Below, piece after piece: positions 35,673 to 46,800 of a DNA stretch of 64,000 nt. Origin of the DNA: Mycobacterium sp. Root265 (lineage in GTDB: Bacteria > Actinomycetota > Actinomycetes > Mycobacteriales > Mycobacteriaceae); contig NZ_LMJA01000001.1 of assembly GCF_001428895.1 (NCBI RefSeq), positions 187,150-251,149 on the forward strand, in the 5' to 3' direction. A program made the position numbers and the translations under genes. The notes below the pieces were generated by a model. That model was given only the letters and a program-made list of their open reading frames with translations. It was not told the DNA's origin and made no database searches. Position 1 is the first letter of the stretch. The number at the start of each line of letters is the position of its first letter.

Positions 35673-36407
35673 TCAGCCGTTGACGGCGGGCTCGTCGCCC
35701 GCCGGTCGTTGGTGGTGAGTTCGGCGGTGCACCCGGATCTCGTAGACCAGCCCGGCCAGTCCGACGCCGGCGGTGCACGCCGACACCAGGAACAGCAGTG
35801 GGCTGATGTTGCCGGTGAGGGCATCGCCCAGGATGACCACCGCTGCCGTCCCGGGGAACACCCCGATCAGGGTGGCCACCGTGTAGGGCAGCAGTCGCAC
35901 CGCGGAGGCGCCCGCCGCGTAGTTGAGGACGGCGAACGGTACCGCCGGGATCATCCGCATCGACAGCACCGTCACCCAACCGCGGTCGCGCAACCGGGCG
36001 TCCAGTGACTCGACCCGGGGGTGCAGGGTCAGGCGGCTGAGTTGCCAGCCGACCGCCCGCACCAGGATGACGGCCAGCACGGCGCTGAGCGTGCTCGCGA
36101 CGACGGCGATGCTGACGCCGACCAGCGGCCCGAACAGCAGGCCGGCCGCGAGCGTGAAAGCGGTCCGCGGAAACGGGAAGACCGTCATCACGACATGGGC
36201 GGCGAAGAAGGCGAGCGGGAACCACGGGCCGGCCGCGGTGGCCCAGTCCCGCAGCTGGATCGCGCTGGGCAACGGCACCAGAAACGCGACTGCGACGAGG
36301 ATCACAATTGTGGCGGCGATGGCCACCACACGACGGCGGGGCAATTGAGTGGCCGTCGACGTCACCGCGGTCCAGACCGTGCGCAACGTGGTGGCGACGG
36401 GTTTCAC
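35673..36407 (-). CDS. TVP38/TMEM64 (DedA-like) membrane protein (Rv1491c-like)
   Basis: A membrane protein of about 244 residues if read from the GTG at 36407 (VKPVATTLRTVW), or 275 from the ATG at 36500. It has about six helices and the SNARE-associated/VTT core: FPFPRTAFTLAAGLLFGPLVG, then RMIPAVPFAVLNYAAG with the Arg-x-x-Pro motif. Family members act in lipid scrambling or membrane homeostasis. The shorter start is preferred because the longer one contains a 16 bp palindrome and the presumed mutA promoter side. It is divergent from mutA, and its stop is 3 bp from the end of the convergent secreted-protein gene. Confidence 0.85.
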   Translation of the reverse strand: MKPVATTLRTVWTAVTSTATQLPRRRVVAIAATIVILVAVAFLVPLPSAIQLRDWATAAGPWFPLAFFAAHVVMTVFPFPRTAFTLAAGLLFGPLVGVSIAVVASTLSAVLAVILVRAVGWQLSRLTLHPRVESLDARLRDRGWVTVLSMRMIPAVPFAVLNYAAGASAVRLLPYTVATLIGVFPGTAAVVILGDALTGNISPLLFLVSACTAGVGLAGLVYEIRVHRRTHHQRPAGDEPAVNG

Positions 36408-36449
36408 GTCTCCCAACCCTACGGGGCATCGGGCGCTGTTGCCGCCAAC

Positions 36450-36465
36450 GCTACTGCTCAGTAGC
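36450..36465. promoter_or_regulatory. Perfect 16 bp palindrome between the TVP38 gene and mutA
   Basis: GCTACTGCTCAGTAGC has 7 bp arms around CT and is followed by TTTT on the plus strand. It lies 115 bp upstream of the mutA start and about 70 bp before the likely mutA -10 element. It could be the operator of a dimeric regulator for mutA or the divergent gene; the alternative is a short hairpin with a U-tract on the plus strand. Confidence 0.5.
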
Positions 36466-36535
36466 TTTTGCCCGCCGTACGCTGCCGTGATACCGATCAT
36501 TTAGCCTCAGGTGAAAGAGGCCAGTCACAGCTGGC

Positions 36536-36541
36536 TAATCT
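36536..36541 (+). promoter_or_regulatory. Candidate mutA -10 element
   Basis: TAATCT lies 39 bp upstream of the mutA GTG. The expected start site near 36549 gives a leader of about 32 nt that contains the AGGAG ribosome site (36570-36574). Confidence 0.4.
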
Positions 36542-36580
36542 AACTAAGTCAGACAACGCTTTTTAACCCAGGAGCCGCGA

Positions 36581-38440
36581 GTGTCCTCGAGCGTCATTGA
36601 ATCGGATCGCGAGCGCTGGCGCTCCGGTGTCGCCGGCGTGCTGGCGAAGAGCTTGCGGCGCGACGCCGCGGATCTGCCCGCCGAACCGGAGCGGCTGCTC
36701 GACTCGCCGACCTATGAAGGTTTCCCGGTCCGGCCGCTCTACACCGCCCTGGACGGGGTGCCCGAGTCGCCGCTGCCCGGGCAGTGGCCGTTCGCCCGCG
36801 GCGGGGATGCCCGCCGCGATGTGCTCAGTGGCTGGAAGGTCGCCGAACAGTTCCCGGCAGTCGCGTCCGGTACCTCGGAGGCCAACGGTGCACTACTGCT
36901 GGCGCTGACCGAGGGCACCAGCGCGCTGGTGCTGCGGGTCGGTTCGGCCGGGGCGAGCGCAGCGACGGGGAATGATCCAGCCGGGGTGGCACCGACCGAA
37001 CTGGCAGACCTGCTCGACGGGGTGTACCTCGATCTGGTGCCGGTGGTGCTGGACGCGGGCGCGGACTACGTCGCCGCCGCCGACGCCGTGCTGGCGCTCA
37101 TCGCCGACTTCGACGACGAACAACGCGCCAGGGTGTCCCTGGATCTAGGCGCCGACCCGTTGACGGCACCGCTGAGCGGACGTCCCGCGGCCGGCATCGA
37201 CGATGTCACCGCGATCGCCGCGCGGACGGCCGGTCAGACCGGGGTGCGGACCGTGACGGTCGACGGTCCCGCGCTGCACAACCTGGGTGCCAGCGCGTCC
37301 TGGGAGCTGGCCGGGGCCATCGCGGCCGGGGTGAGCTACCTGCGGCTGCTGACCGAGGCCGGACTGAGCGTCTCCGATGCCCTGCGCCAGATCAGCTTCC
37401 GCTTCGCCGCCGACGACGACCAGTTCATGACGATCGCGAAACTGCGCGCCGCGCGCCGATTGTGGGCGCGGGTGGCCGAGGTCGCCGGTGACGGATCCGC
37501 CGGCGCCGCCGTGGTGCACGCGGTCTCCTCGGCGCCGATGATGAGCCGGCGCGATCCCTGGGTGAACATGCTGCGCACCACGCTGGCGGCGTTCGCCGCC
37601 GGTGTCGGCGGCGCGGACACCGTCCTGGTGGCGCCGTTCGATGCCGCCATTCCCGGTGGATTGCCCGGCACCGCAACCAGTTTCACCCGCCGTATGGCCC
37701 GCAACACGCAGCTGCTGCTGCTGGAGGAATCCCACCTCGGCCGGGTGCTCGACCCGTCGGCCGGGTCGTGGTTCGTCGAGGACCTGACGGCGCAGCTGGC
37801 CGAGCAGGCCTGGGCGCACTTCCAGGATCTGGAGTCCCGTGGCGGATTCGTGGACGCGCGCGATCACCTCAGCGAGCAGATCGCCGCGGTGCGGGACACC
37901 CGCGCCGATGACATCGCGCACCGCCGGACCTCGCTCACCGGGGTCAACGAGTTCCCGAACCTGGGGGAGAAGCCGCTGCCGCAGTCGGATGAAGCCACCG
38001 GCATCGTGCGGTACGCGGCCGGGTTCGAGGCACTGCGGGACCGCTCGGATGCCCACCTGGCCGAGCACGGGAAACGGCCCGAGGCGGTGCTGCTGCCGCT
38101 GGGCCCGCTGGCCGAGCACAACATCCGGACCACCTTCGCCGCGAACCTGCTGGCCTCCGGCGGCATCGAGGTCGTCAATCCGGGCACGGTCGACGCGGCC
38201 GCGGTCGCGGCGGCCGTCGACGGCCACCGCGCCGTGGTGATCTGCGGCACCGACGCCCGCTACGGCACCGAGGCGGAGGCCGTCGTCGCTGCCGCACGCG
38301 ATGCCGGCGCAGCGCACATCTATCTCGCCGGACCGGAGAAGGCCATCGGGGAGGCCGTTGCGCGTCCCGACGAGTACCTGACCGCGAAGATCAACGCCGT
38401 CGAGGCGCTGGCGACCCTGCTCACCCGTTTGGGGGCCTGA
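36581..38440 (+). CDS. mutA: Methylmalonyl-CoA mutase small (beta) subunit
   Basis: A 619-residue protein of the non-catalytic mutase subunit type. It has the mutase barrel (GIDDVTAIAARTAGQTGVRTVTVDG, then SFRFAADDDQFMTIAKLRA and TQLLLLEESHLGRVLDPSAGSW) and a degenerate B12-binding-like C-terminal domain without the DxHxxG motif. It pairs with MutB to form the heterodimeric enzyme that converts methylmalonyl-CoA to succinyl-CoA. The GTG at 36581 has AGGAG 6 nt upstream. mutB follows after 3 bp. The counterpart is Rv1492. Confidence 0.95.
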   Translation: MSSSVIESDRERWRSGVAGVLAKSLRRDAADLPAEPERLLDSPTYEGFPVRPLYTALDGVPESPLPGQWPFARGGDARRDVLSGWKVAEQFPAVASGTSEANGALLLALTEGTSALVLRVGSAGASAATGNDPAGVAPTELADLLDGVYLDLVPVVLDAGADYVAAADAVLALIADFDDEQRARVSLDLGADPLTAPLSGRPAAGIDDVTAIAARTAGQTGVRTVTVDGPALHNLGASASWELAGAIAAGVSYLRLLTEAGLSVSDALRQISFRFAADDDQFMTIAKLRAARRLWARVAEVAGDGSAGAAVVHAVSSAPMMSRRDPWVNMLRTTLAAFAAGVGGADTVLVAPFDAAIPGGLPGTATSFTRRMARNTQLLLLEESHLGRVLDPSAGSWFVEDLTAQLAEQAWAHFQDLESRGGFVDARDHLSEQIAAVRDTRADDIAHRRTSLTGVNEFPNLGEKPLPQSDEATGIVRYAAGFEALRDRSDAHLAEHGKRPEAVLLPLGPLAEHNIRTTFAANLLASGGIEVVNPGTVDAAAVAAAVDGHRAVVICGTDARYGTEAEAVVAAARDAGAAHIYLAGPEKAIGEAVARPDEYLTAKINAVEALATLLTRLGA

Positions 38441-38443
38441 ATC

Positions 38444-40711
<2,268 letters not shown>

Positions 40712-41689
40712 ATGAGCCCTTCAGTGGCCGAGCTGGCCGCGGCGGTACGCGGTGGGGACCGCTCGGGTCTGGCGCGGGCGATCACCCTCGTCGAGTCGAC
40801 GCGTACCGATCACCGGCAGAAGGCCCAGGAATTGCTGCTGGAGCTGATGCCGGAAGCGGGCAGTGCCGTCCACGTGGGCATCACCGGTGTGCCGGGCGTC
40901 GGGAAGTCGACGACCATCGAGGCGCTCGGCATGCACCTGATCGAAGCCGGGCACCGGGTGGCCGTACTGGCCGTCGATCCGTCCTCGACGCGCACCGGCG
41001 GATCGATCCTCGGGGACAAGACCCGGATGGCCAAGCTTGCTGTGCACCCGGACGCCTATATCCGTCCGTCACCGACCTCGGGCACCCTCGGCGGGGTGGC
41101 CCGCGCGACGCGCGAGACGATCGTGCTGCTGGAGGCGGCCGGATTCGACGTCATCCTCGTCGAGACGGTGGGCGTCGGGCAGTCCGAGGTGACGGTGTCC
41201 GACATGGTGGACAGCTTCGTCTTCCTGACCCTGGCCCGGACCGGCGATCAGTTGCAGGGCATCAAGAAGGGTGTCCTCGAGCTCGCCGATGTGGTGGTGG
41301 TCAACAAGGCCGACGGGGAGCATGCGGTGGAGGCCAAGGCCGCCGCGCGTGAACTGACCGGTGCGCTACGCCTCATCTACCCGCGCGAAACTCTTTGGCG
41401 GCCACCGGTTCTCACCATGAGCGCGTTGACCGGCGATGGCCTTGCGGAGCTGTGGGAAACCGTCGAGAAGCATCGCAAGGTGCTGACCGATGCCGGCGAG
41501 TTCGATGCCCGACGCCGCAAACAGCAGGTGAACTGGACGTGGGCGATGGTCCGCGACACGGTGCTGGACCGGGTGCTCAGCAATCCCGAGGTCAAGCGCA
41601 TCCGCGCCGAGCTGGAGCGTCAGGTGCGCGATGGTGAGCTGACTCCGGCGCTCGCGGCCCAGCAGATCCTCGACGCCGCAGACGGGTGA
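40712..41689 (+). CDS. meaB: Methylmalonyl-CoA mutase G-protein chaperone MeaB
   Basis: A 325-residue G3E GTPase of the MeaB/ArgK type. The P-loop is GITGVPGVGKST, the Mg and Walker B region is ILVETVGVGQSEV, and the base-specificity motif is VVNKADG. MeaB gates cofactor loading and protects MutAB from inactivation. The ATG at 40712 directly follows the mutB stop with no intervening base. In M. tuberculosis the mazE4-mazF4 toxin-antitoxin genes sit between mutB and meaB; they are absent here. The C-terminal dimerisation helices end in AAQQILDAADG. Confidence 0.96.
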   Translation: MSPSVAELAAAVRGGDRSGLARAITLVESTRTDHRQKAQELLLELMPEAGSAVHVGITGVPGVGKSTTIEALGMHLIEAGHRVAVLAVDPSSTRTGGSILGDKTRMAKLAVHPDAYIRPSPTSGTLGGVARATRETIVLLEAAGFDVILVETVGVGQSEVTVSDMVDSFVFLTLARTGDQLQGIKKGVLELADVVVVNKADGEHAVEAKAAARELTGALRLIYPRETLWRPPVLTMSALTGDGLAELWETVEKHRKVLTDAGEFDARRRKQQVNWTWAMVRDTVLDRVLSNPEVKRIRAELERQVRDGELTPALAAQQILDAADG

Positions 41690-41785
41690 GCTGGGCAAGG
41701 TTACCGTTTCGGGAACCGGCCTGGTCTTACGGATAGGTAACGCCCCTCGCTAGTTAGCCAGACGGCGAGGTAAATTGGTTTGACT

Positions 41786-43099
41786 GTGACCTACGCAATA
41801 GATGGTGAGCGCAGCGCGGCGCGCACCGAGAGCGGCAATAGCGCGGCGACCCCTGATGACTGCACGCTGCCCCACGGGGTTCAGGGTGCGGCCGACCCCA
41901 ACTTCGCGTGCGCCGTGTCGGCGTTCTCCAAGCTGTTCGGTCACCGTCGGTTCGGCGGCGGCGCGCTGTCGGTCTATCTGGACGGCGTACCCGTCGTCGA
42001 CGTCTGGACGGGCTGGGCGGACCGCAAGGGCAGGCAGCGCTGGACGGCCGATACCGGCGCGATGGTGTTCTCCGCGACGAAGGGGATGGCCTCCACCGTC
42101 ATCCACCGCCTGGTGGACCGCGGGCTCATCGATTACGACGCACCGATGGCCGAGTACTGGCCGGAGTTCGGCGCCAACGGCAAGGCCGCGATCACGGTTC
42201 GTGAGGTGCTGCGGCACCGGGCCGGCCTGTCCCAACTCAACGGGGTCAGCCGGGCGGATCTGCTCGACCACGCCAAGATGGAGGAGCGCATCGCCGCCGC
42301 GCCCGCCGGGCTGCTGCGCGGGCGCCCGGCGTATCACGCGGTGACCTACGGCTGGCTGGTCTCCGGTCTGGCCCGCTCGGTGACCGGCCTGGGGATGCGC
42401 GAGCTGTTCCGCAGAGAGCTGGCGGCGCCCCTCGGTGTCGACGGTATGCACCTGGGCCGTCCGCCGGTGGCGGCACCGACACAGCCGGCGCAGATCATCG
42501 GCCCGCAGCGGCACCTGCAGAATCCGATCTTCAACGCGGTGGCGCCCCATCTGGCCGCCTTGCCGCTGTCCGGCGGACTCGGCGCGCTGTACTTCCCCGG
42601 CATGAAGTCGATGGTGCAGGGCGACACCCCGCTGCTGGACAGCGAGATGGCGTCGGCCAACGGCGTCGCGACGGCGCGGGCGCTGGCCCGGATGTACGGC
42701 GCGATCGCCAACGGGGGAGACCTCGACGGCACCAGGTTCCTGTCCCGTGATCTGGTGGCCGGCCTGACCGGCCCGCGGAGTCTGCATCCGGACGGCTCGC
42801 TCGGTCTGCCGATGGCTTTCCACCTCGGCTACCACTCGCTGCCGTTCCCCGGCGTGCTGCCGGGCTTCGGGCACGTCGGGCTGGGCGGCTCGCTCGGCTG
42901 GGCCGATCCGGCCACCGGACTTGCCTTCGGCTACGTGCACAACCGTCTGCTCACCCCGCTGGTGGTCGCCGATCAGGCGGGCTTCGTCGCGACCGCGGCG
43001 TTCATCCGGCGCGGCGCGGCGCGCGCACGCGATCGTGGTTTCCAGGCGGTTCCACGGCTGGGAGCCGCCTTCGCGAGGCCCTCCGCAGAGGCTGTCTGA
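41786..43099 (+). CDS. lipL: Beta-lactamase-fold esterase LipL
   Basis: A 437-residue serine hydrolase of the class C beta-lactamase/esterase type VIII family. The catalytic SxxK is FSATKG with Ser96 and Lys99. The Tyr of the second motif is in YHAVTYGW, and the third motif appears as FGHVGLGG. The homologue Rv1497 (LipL) is an esterase. The start is GTG 41786, near a TAAATT box at 41771-41776; a TTG at 41780 is also possible. The gene lies 96 bp after meaB. The last 30 residues are Arg/Ala-rich. Confidence 0.9.
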   Translation: MTYAIDGERSAARTESGNSAATPDDCTLPHGVQGAADPNFACAVSAFSKLFGHRRFGGGALSVYLDGVPVVDVWTGWADRKGRQRWTADTGAMVFSATKGMASTVIHRLVDRGLIDYDAPMAEYWPEFGANGKAAITVREVLRHRAGLSQLNGVSRADLLDHAKMEERIAAAPAGLLRGRPAYHAVTYGWLVSGLARSVTGLGMRELFRRELAAPLGVDGMHLGRPPVAAPTQPAQIIGPQRHLQNPIFNAVAPHLAALPLSGGLGALYFPGMKSMVQGDTPLLDSEMASANGVATARALARMYGAIANGGDLDGTRFLSRDLVAGLTGPRSLHPDGSLGLPMAFHLGYHSLPFPGVLPGFGHVGLGGSLGWADPATGLAFGYVHNRLLTPLVVADQAGFVATAAFIRRGAARARDRGFQAVPRLGAAFARPSAEAV

Positions 43100-43337
43100 C
43101 CCCCTTTCCGGAGGGTCATTTCGGTTGCCGAAAGTTTTGCTTGCCCCCGCAAATATGCAGGTGGTACCGCCGGTTGCAGGATATTGCTGGGGGTCTCGAT
43201 AGTTGGCTGTGCCATTGCTGTGCAACGCCTCCCGAAGCGGAACTCCGGCTGGTCGCGCAAGGAATGGTCGCCGCACCCGCACGCGTGGTTTCCGTTACCC
43301 ATCTTTGAATTGCCAAAAGACCCGTCACGTCCTGGGC

Positions 43338-43371
43338 GGCCGCCGCGAAACCGCCCCGCGCGAAGGCGGCC
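43338..43371 (+). terminator. GC-rich stem after lipL, possible terminator
   Basis: GGCCGCC (43338-43344) and GGCGGCC (43365-43371) are complementary and are followed by TTCCTT. The loop of 20 nt and the poor U-tract make an intrinsic terminator uncertain. Confidence 0.3.
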
Positions 43372-43435
43372 TTCCTTACTCTGGGGTAGTTGTTACGCGT
43401 GTTTCCAGTGCTAGTGACGCCGAGGAGGTGAACCT

Positions 43436-43513
43436 GTGAGTCGGCTGGACGGCGATGTGGGCCTCCGGGCTGACGTCACAGCGGTTGATAAGTTTGCCAA
43501 ACTTGTTTGCTGA
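43436..43513 (+). CDS. Small ORF (25 residues) with strong ribosome site in the pks leader
   Basis: GTG 43436 is preceded by GAGGAGG (43422-43428) at 7 nt spacing, the best ribosome site in the neighbourhood. The frame reads 25 codons to a TGA at 43511-43513, giving a peptide that starts VSRLDGDVGLRADV and ends KFAKLVC. A TACTCT box lies at 43377-43382. It ends 355 bp before the polyketide synthase start. It may be a leader peptide or a small protein; no homologue is recognised. The 15 bp palindrome AAGTTTGCCAAACTT falls within its last codons, so the two interpretations compete. Confidence 0.45.
   Translation: MSRLDGDVGLRADVTAVDKFAKLVC
43490..43504. promoter_or_regulatory. 15 bp perfect palindrome upstream of pks
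   Basis: AAGTTTGCCAAACTT has 7 bp arms around a single C. It lies 34 bp upstream of a TTGACA element (43538) and about 365 bp upstream of the synthase start, a position suitable for an operator. Confidence 0.45.
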
Positions 43514-43537
43514 GCTGAGGTCTGGCTAATACCCGAC

Positions 43538-43566
43538 TTGACAAGGTGAGCCGCGTCACATTTACT
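43538..43566 (+). promoter_or_regulatory. Candidate SigA-type promoter for the pks locus
   Basis: TTGACA (43538-43543) is a consensus -35 element. It is followed after 17 bp by TTTACT (43561-43566), a moderate -10 match. A start near 43573 would give a leader of nearly 300 nt. Confidence 0.4.
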
Positions 43567-43868
43567 AAAACGTCAATAAGACAATGGATCCGCAGGTTGC
43601 GGCACTATCGGGAAGTTGCTGGATGTCGAGGATGTAGCTGGTGTAGCCTGCGCGTCGCGGCTCTTGAAGCTGTAGAGTCCTCAGTGGATTTGCTCAGTTT
43701 TTAACGCCATCGTCAACGGAGACGACTACGCTACCGACTCACGGACGAGTCTCAGCAAGGTGCGGGAAGGGAAACAGGGCCTGCGCGCAAAGGCGCCCAA
43801 GGTAGTCCCCACGCCGCAGACTTGCTTGCTCGGTCCAGCAGTACCCGCCTGGAAGAGGTTTGAACTAC

Positions 43869-46800
43869 GTGGTTGAGACACCTGTCACAGCGGTCGCCGT
43901 CATCGGGATGGCGTGCCGATTGCCTGGCGGAATCGACTCACCTGACCAGTTGTGGCAGGCGCTGCTGAACGGTCAGGACTTTGTCACCACGATCCCGGAG
44001 AGCCGCTGGGATGCCGACGAGTACTACGACCCCGAGCCCGGTGTCCCCGGCCGCTCGGTGTCCAAGTGGGGCGCCTTCCTCGACGACGTAGCGGGCTTCG
44101 ACGCCGACTTCTTCGGCATCAGCGACCGCGAGGCCACCGCGGTCGACCCGCAGCACCGGCTGCTGCTGGAGACGGCCTGGGAGGCCATCGAGCACGCCGG
44201 TGTCGATCCGGCGTCCCTGGAGGGCTCTCGCACGGGCGTGTTCATGGGCCTGACCCATGGCGACTACCAACTCGTCGCGGCCGACGCCCACGCCATCGAG
44301 GGCCCCTACGGCTTCACCGGCAACAACTTCAGCCTGGCTTCCGGGCGCATCTCCTATCACCTCGGTGCCCGCGGCCCCGCCTTCTCGGTGGACTCGGCCT
44401 GCTCCTCGGGTCTGCTGGCCCTGCACATGGGCGCCAGGAGCCTGCACGAGGGCGAGAGCGACATGGTGCTCGCCGGTGGCGTGAACATCGTGCTGGAGCC
44501 CCGCAAGCTGTCCTCGGGTTCGGCCCAGGGCATGCTCTCGCCCACCGGCCACTGCCATGCGTTCGACGCCGCAGCGGACGGCTTCGTCCCCGGCGAGGCC
44601 ACCGGCGTGGTGCTGCTGAAGCGACTCGCCGATGCCGAGCGTGACGGCGACCGCATCCTTGCGGTCGTCCGCGGCACCGCCGCCAACCAGGACGGCCACA
44701 CCGTCAACATCGCCACCCCGTCGCGTGACGCGCAGGTGGCCGTCTACCAGGAAGCGCTGGCCGCCGGCGCGATCGACCCGGCGACCGTCGGGCTGATCGA
44801 GGCGCACGGCACGGGCACCCCGGTCGGCGACCCGATCGAGTTCTCCAGCCTGGCCGCGGTCTACGGCGCCAGCGGGCCCGTCGCACTCGGCTCGTCCAAG
44901 ACCAACTTCGGACACTCCCAGTCCGCATCGGGCACCATCGGCCTGATCAAGAGCGTGCTCGCCCTGCAGCACGCCACGGTGCCGCCGAACATCCACTTCA
45001 CCCGGCTGCCCGACGAGCTCGCGAGCATCAAGACCGACCTCTACGTCCCGACGTCCCCCGCCCCGTGGCCGGCCGGTGCGCAGCCCCGCCGCGCCGCGGT
45101 CTCCGCCTACGGTCTGTCCGGCACCAACGTGCACGCGGTCCTGGAGGAAGCCCCGGCCGCCGCGGACACCAGCGCCGCCGCCGAGGGACCGCAGATCTTC
45201 GTGCTGTCATCGACCTCGGCCGAGGGACTGCGCAGTACCGCGGGACGGCTGGCCGACTGGGTCGCCGAGCGCACCGACACGCTGAACCTGCACGACCTGG
45301 CCTACACCCTGGCCCGCCGCCGGGCACACCGCCCGGTGCGCACCACCGTGCTGGCCCACGATCACGCCTCCCTCATCGAGGCGCTGCGCGAGGTCGCCGA
45401 CGGCGAGACGCCCTATCAGGGTGCGGTGGCCAAGGACGATCGCGGCCCGGTGATGGTGTTCTCCGGCCAGGGCTCCCAGTGGGCGGCGATGGGTGCCGGC
45501 CTGCTCGAGAGCGAACCCGCCTTCGCCGCGGCCGTCGCCGAGATCGAACCGCTGATCGCCGCCGAGTCCGGCTTCTCGGTCACCGAGGAGCTGCGTTCCT
45601 CGGTCACCGTGACCGGCATCAACAAGGTGCAGCCCACCGTCTTCACCATGCAGGTGGCGCTGGCCGCGACGCTCAAGGCCTACGGCGTGCTGCCCGGCGC
45701 GGTCATCGGCCACTCGATGGGCGAGGTCGCCGCGGCGTTCGTCTCCGGTGTGCTGACGCTGGAGGACGCCGTCAAGGTGATCTGCCGGCGGTCCAAGCTG
45801 ATGGCCACCATCGCCGGTTCCGGCGCCATGGCCTCGGTGGAGCTGCCCGCCCAGCAGGTGCTCTCCGAGCTGGCCGCGCGCGGCATCAACGATGTGGTGC
45901 TGTCGGTGGTCGCGTCGCCCAAGTCGACCGTCGTCGGTGGCGCCAAGGAGTCGATCCGCGAACTGGTGGCCGACTGGGAGAGCCGCGACGTGATGGCCCG
46001 TGAGGTCGCCGTGGACGTGGCATCGCACTCGCCTCAGGTCGATCCGATCCTCGATGACCTGGCCGACGCGCTGGAGGATCTGGACCCGTCCGAGCCGAAC
46101 GTCGAGTACTACTCGGCCACGCTGTACGACCCGCGCGACATCGCCGACTGGGACGCCGACTACTGGGTGGACAACCTGCGCCACGCGGTGCGCTTCGCCG
46201 CTGCCGTGCAGGCCGCCCTGGAAGACGGCTACCGGGTGTTCACCGAGCTGTCCCCGCACCCGCTGCTGACCCACGCCGTCGACCAGACGGCCAGCAGCCT
46301 CGACATCAGCCACGCCGCGCTGGCCAGCGTGCGCCGCGAACAGGAAATGCCGTACGGCCTGCGCGGGGTGCTCGCCGACCTGCACAACGCGGGCGCCCAG
46401 ATCGACTTCTCGGTGCTGTACCCGTCCGGCAACCTCGTCGACGCCCCGCTGCCGACCTGGACGCACCGCGAGCTCATGCTCGTGCGCGATCCGCACGAAC
46501 TGGCCCCCGGCGGCGCCACCATCGCCGTGCATCCGCTGCTGGGTGCGCACGTGCGGCTGCCCGAGGAGCCCGAACGCCACGCCTGGCAAGCCGACATCGG
46601 CACCGAGACCCAGCCCTGGCTGGGCGACCACCAGGTGCACAACGTTGCCGCGCTGCCCGGTGCCGCCTACTGCGAGATGGCGCTGGCCGCCGCGCGCACC
46701 GTCCTCGGTGACACCGGCGAGGTGCACGACATCAGCTTCGATCAGCTGCTGCTGCTGGAGGACACCACCGAGGTCTCCGCGGCCGCCACGGTCACCGGGG

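Larger units (their letters stand above)
43100..43868. other. Long leader/intergenic region upstream of the polyketide synthase
   Basis: This 769 bp stretch has no full-sized gene. It contains a GC-rich stem (GGCCGCC at 43338-43344 and GGCGGCC at 43365-43371) that may end the lipL transcript, a small ORF with a very strong ribosome site (43436-43513), TGACGTCA (43471-43478), AAGTTTGCCAAACTT (43490-43504) and a TTGACA-N17-TTTACT promoter candidate (43538-43566). The remaining 300 nt up to the synthase start are likely a transcribed leader. Parts of it are richer in A+T than the flanking genes. Confidence 0.55.

Noticed and set aside
46617-46660. DH motif of the synthase with Asn in place of the usual Gly as a dead domain
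   Set aside because: The His and the later Asp are present, and Mas-like synthases commonly deviate here, so inactivation is not supported.
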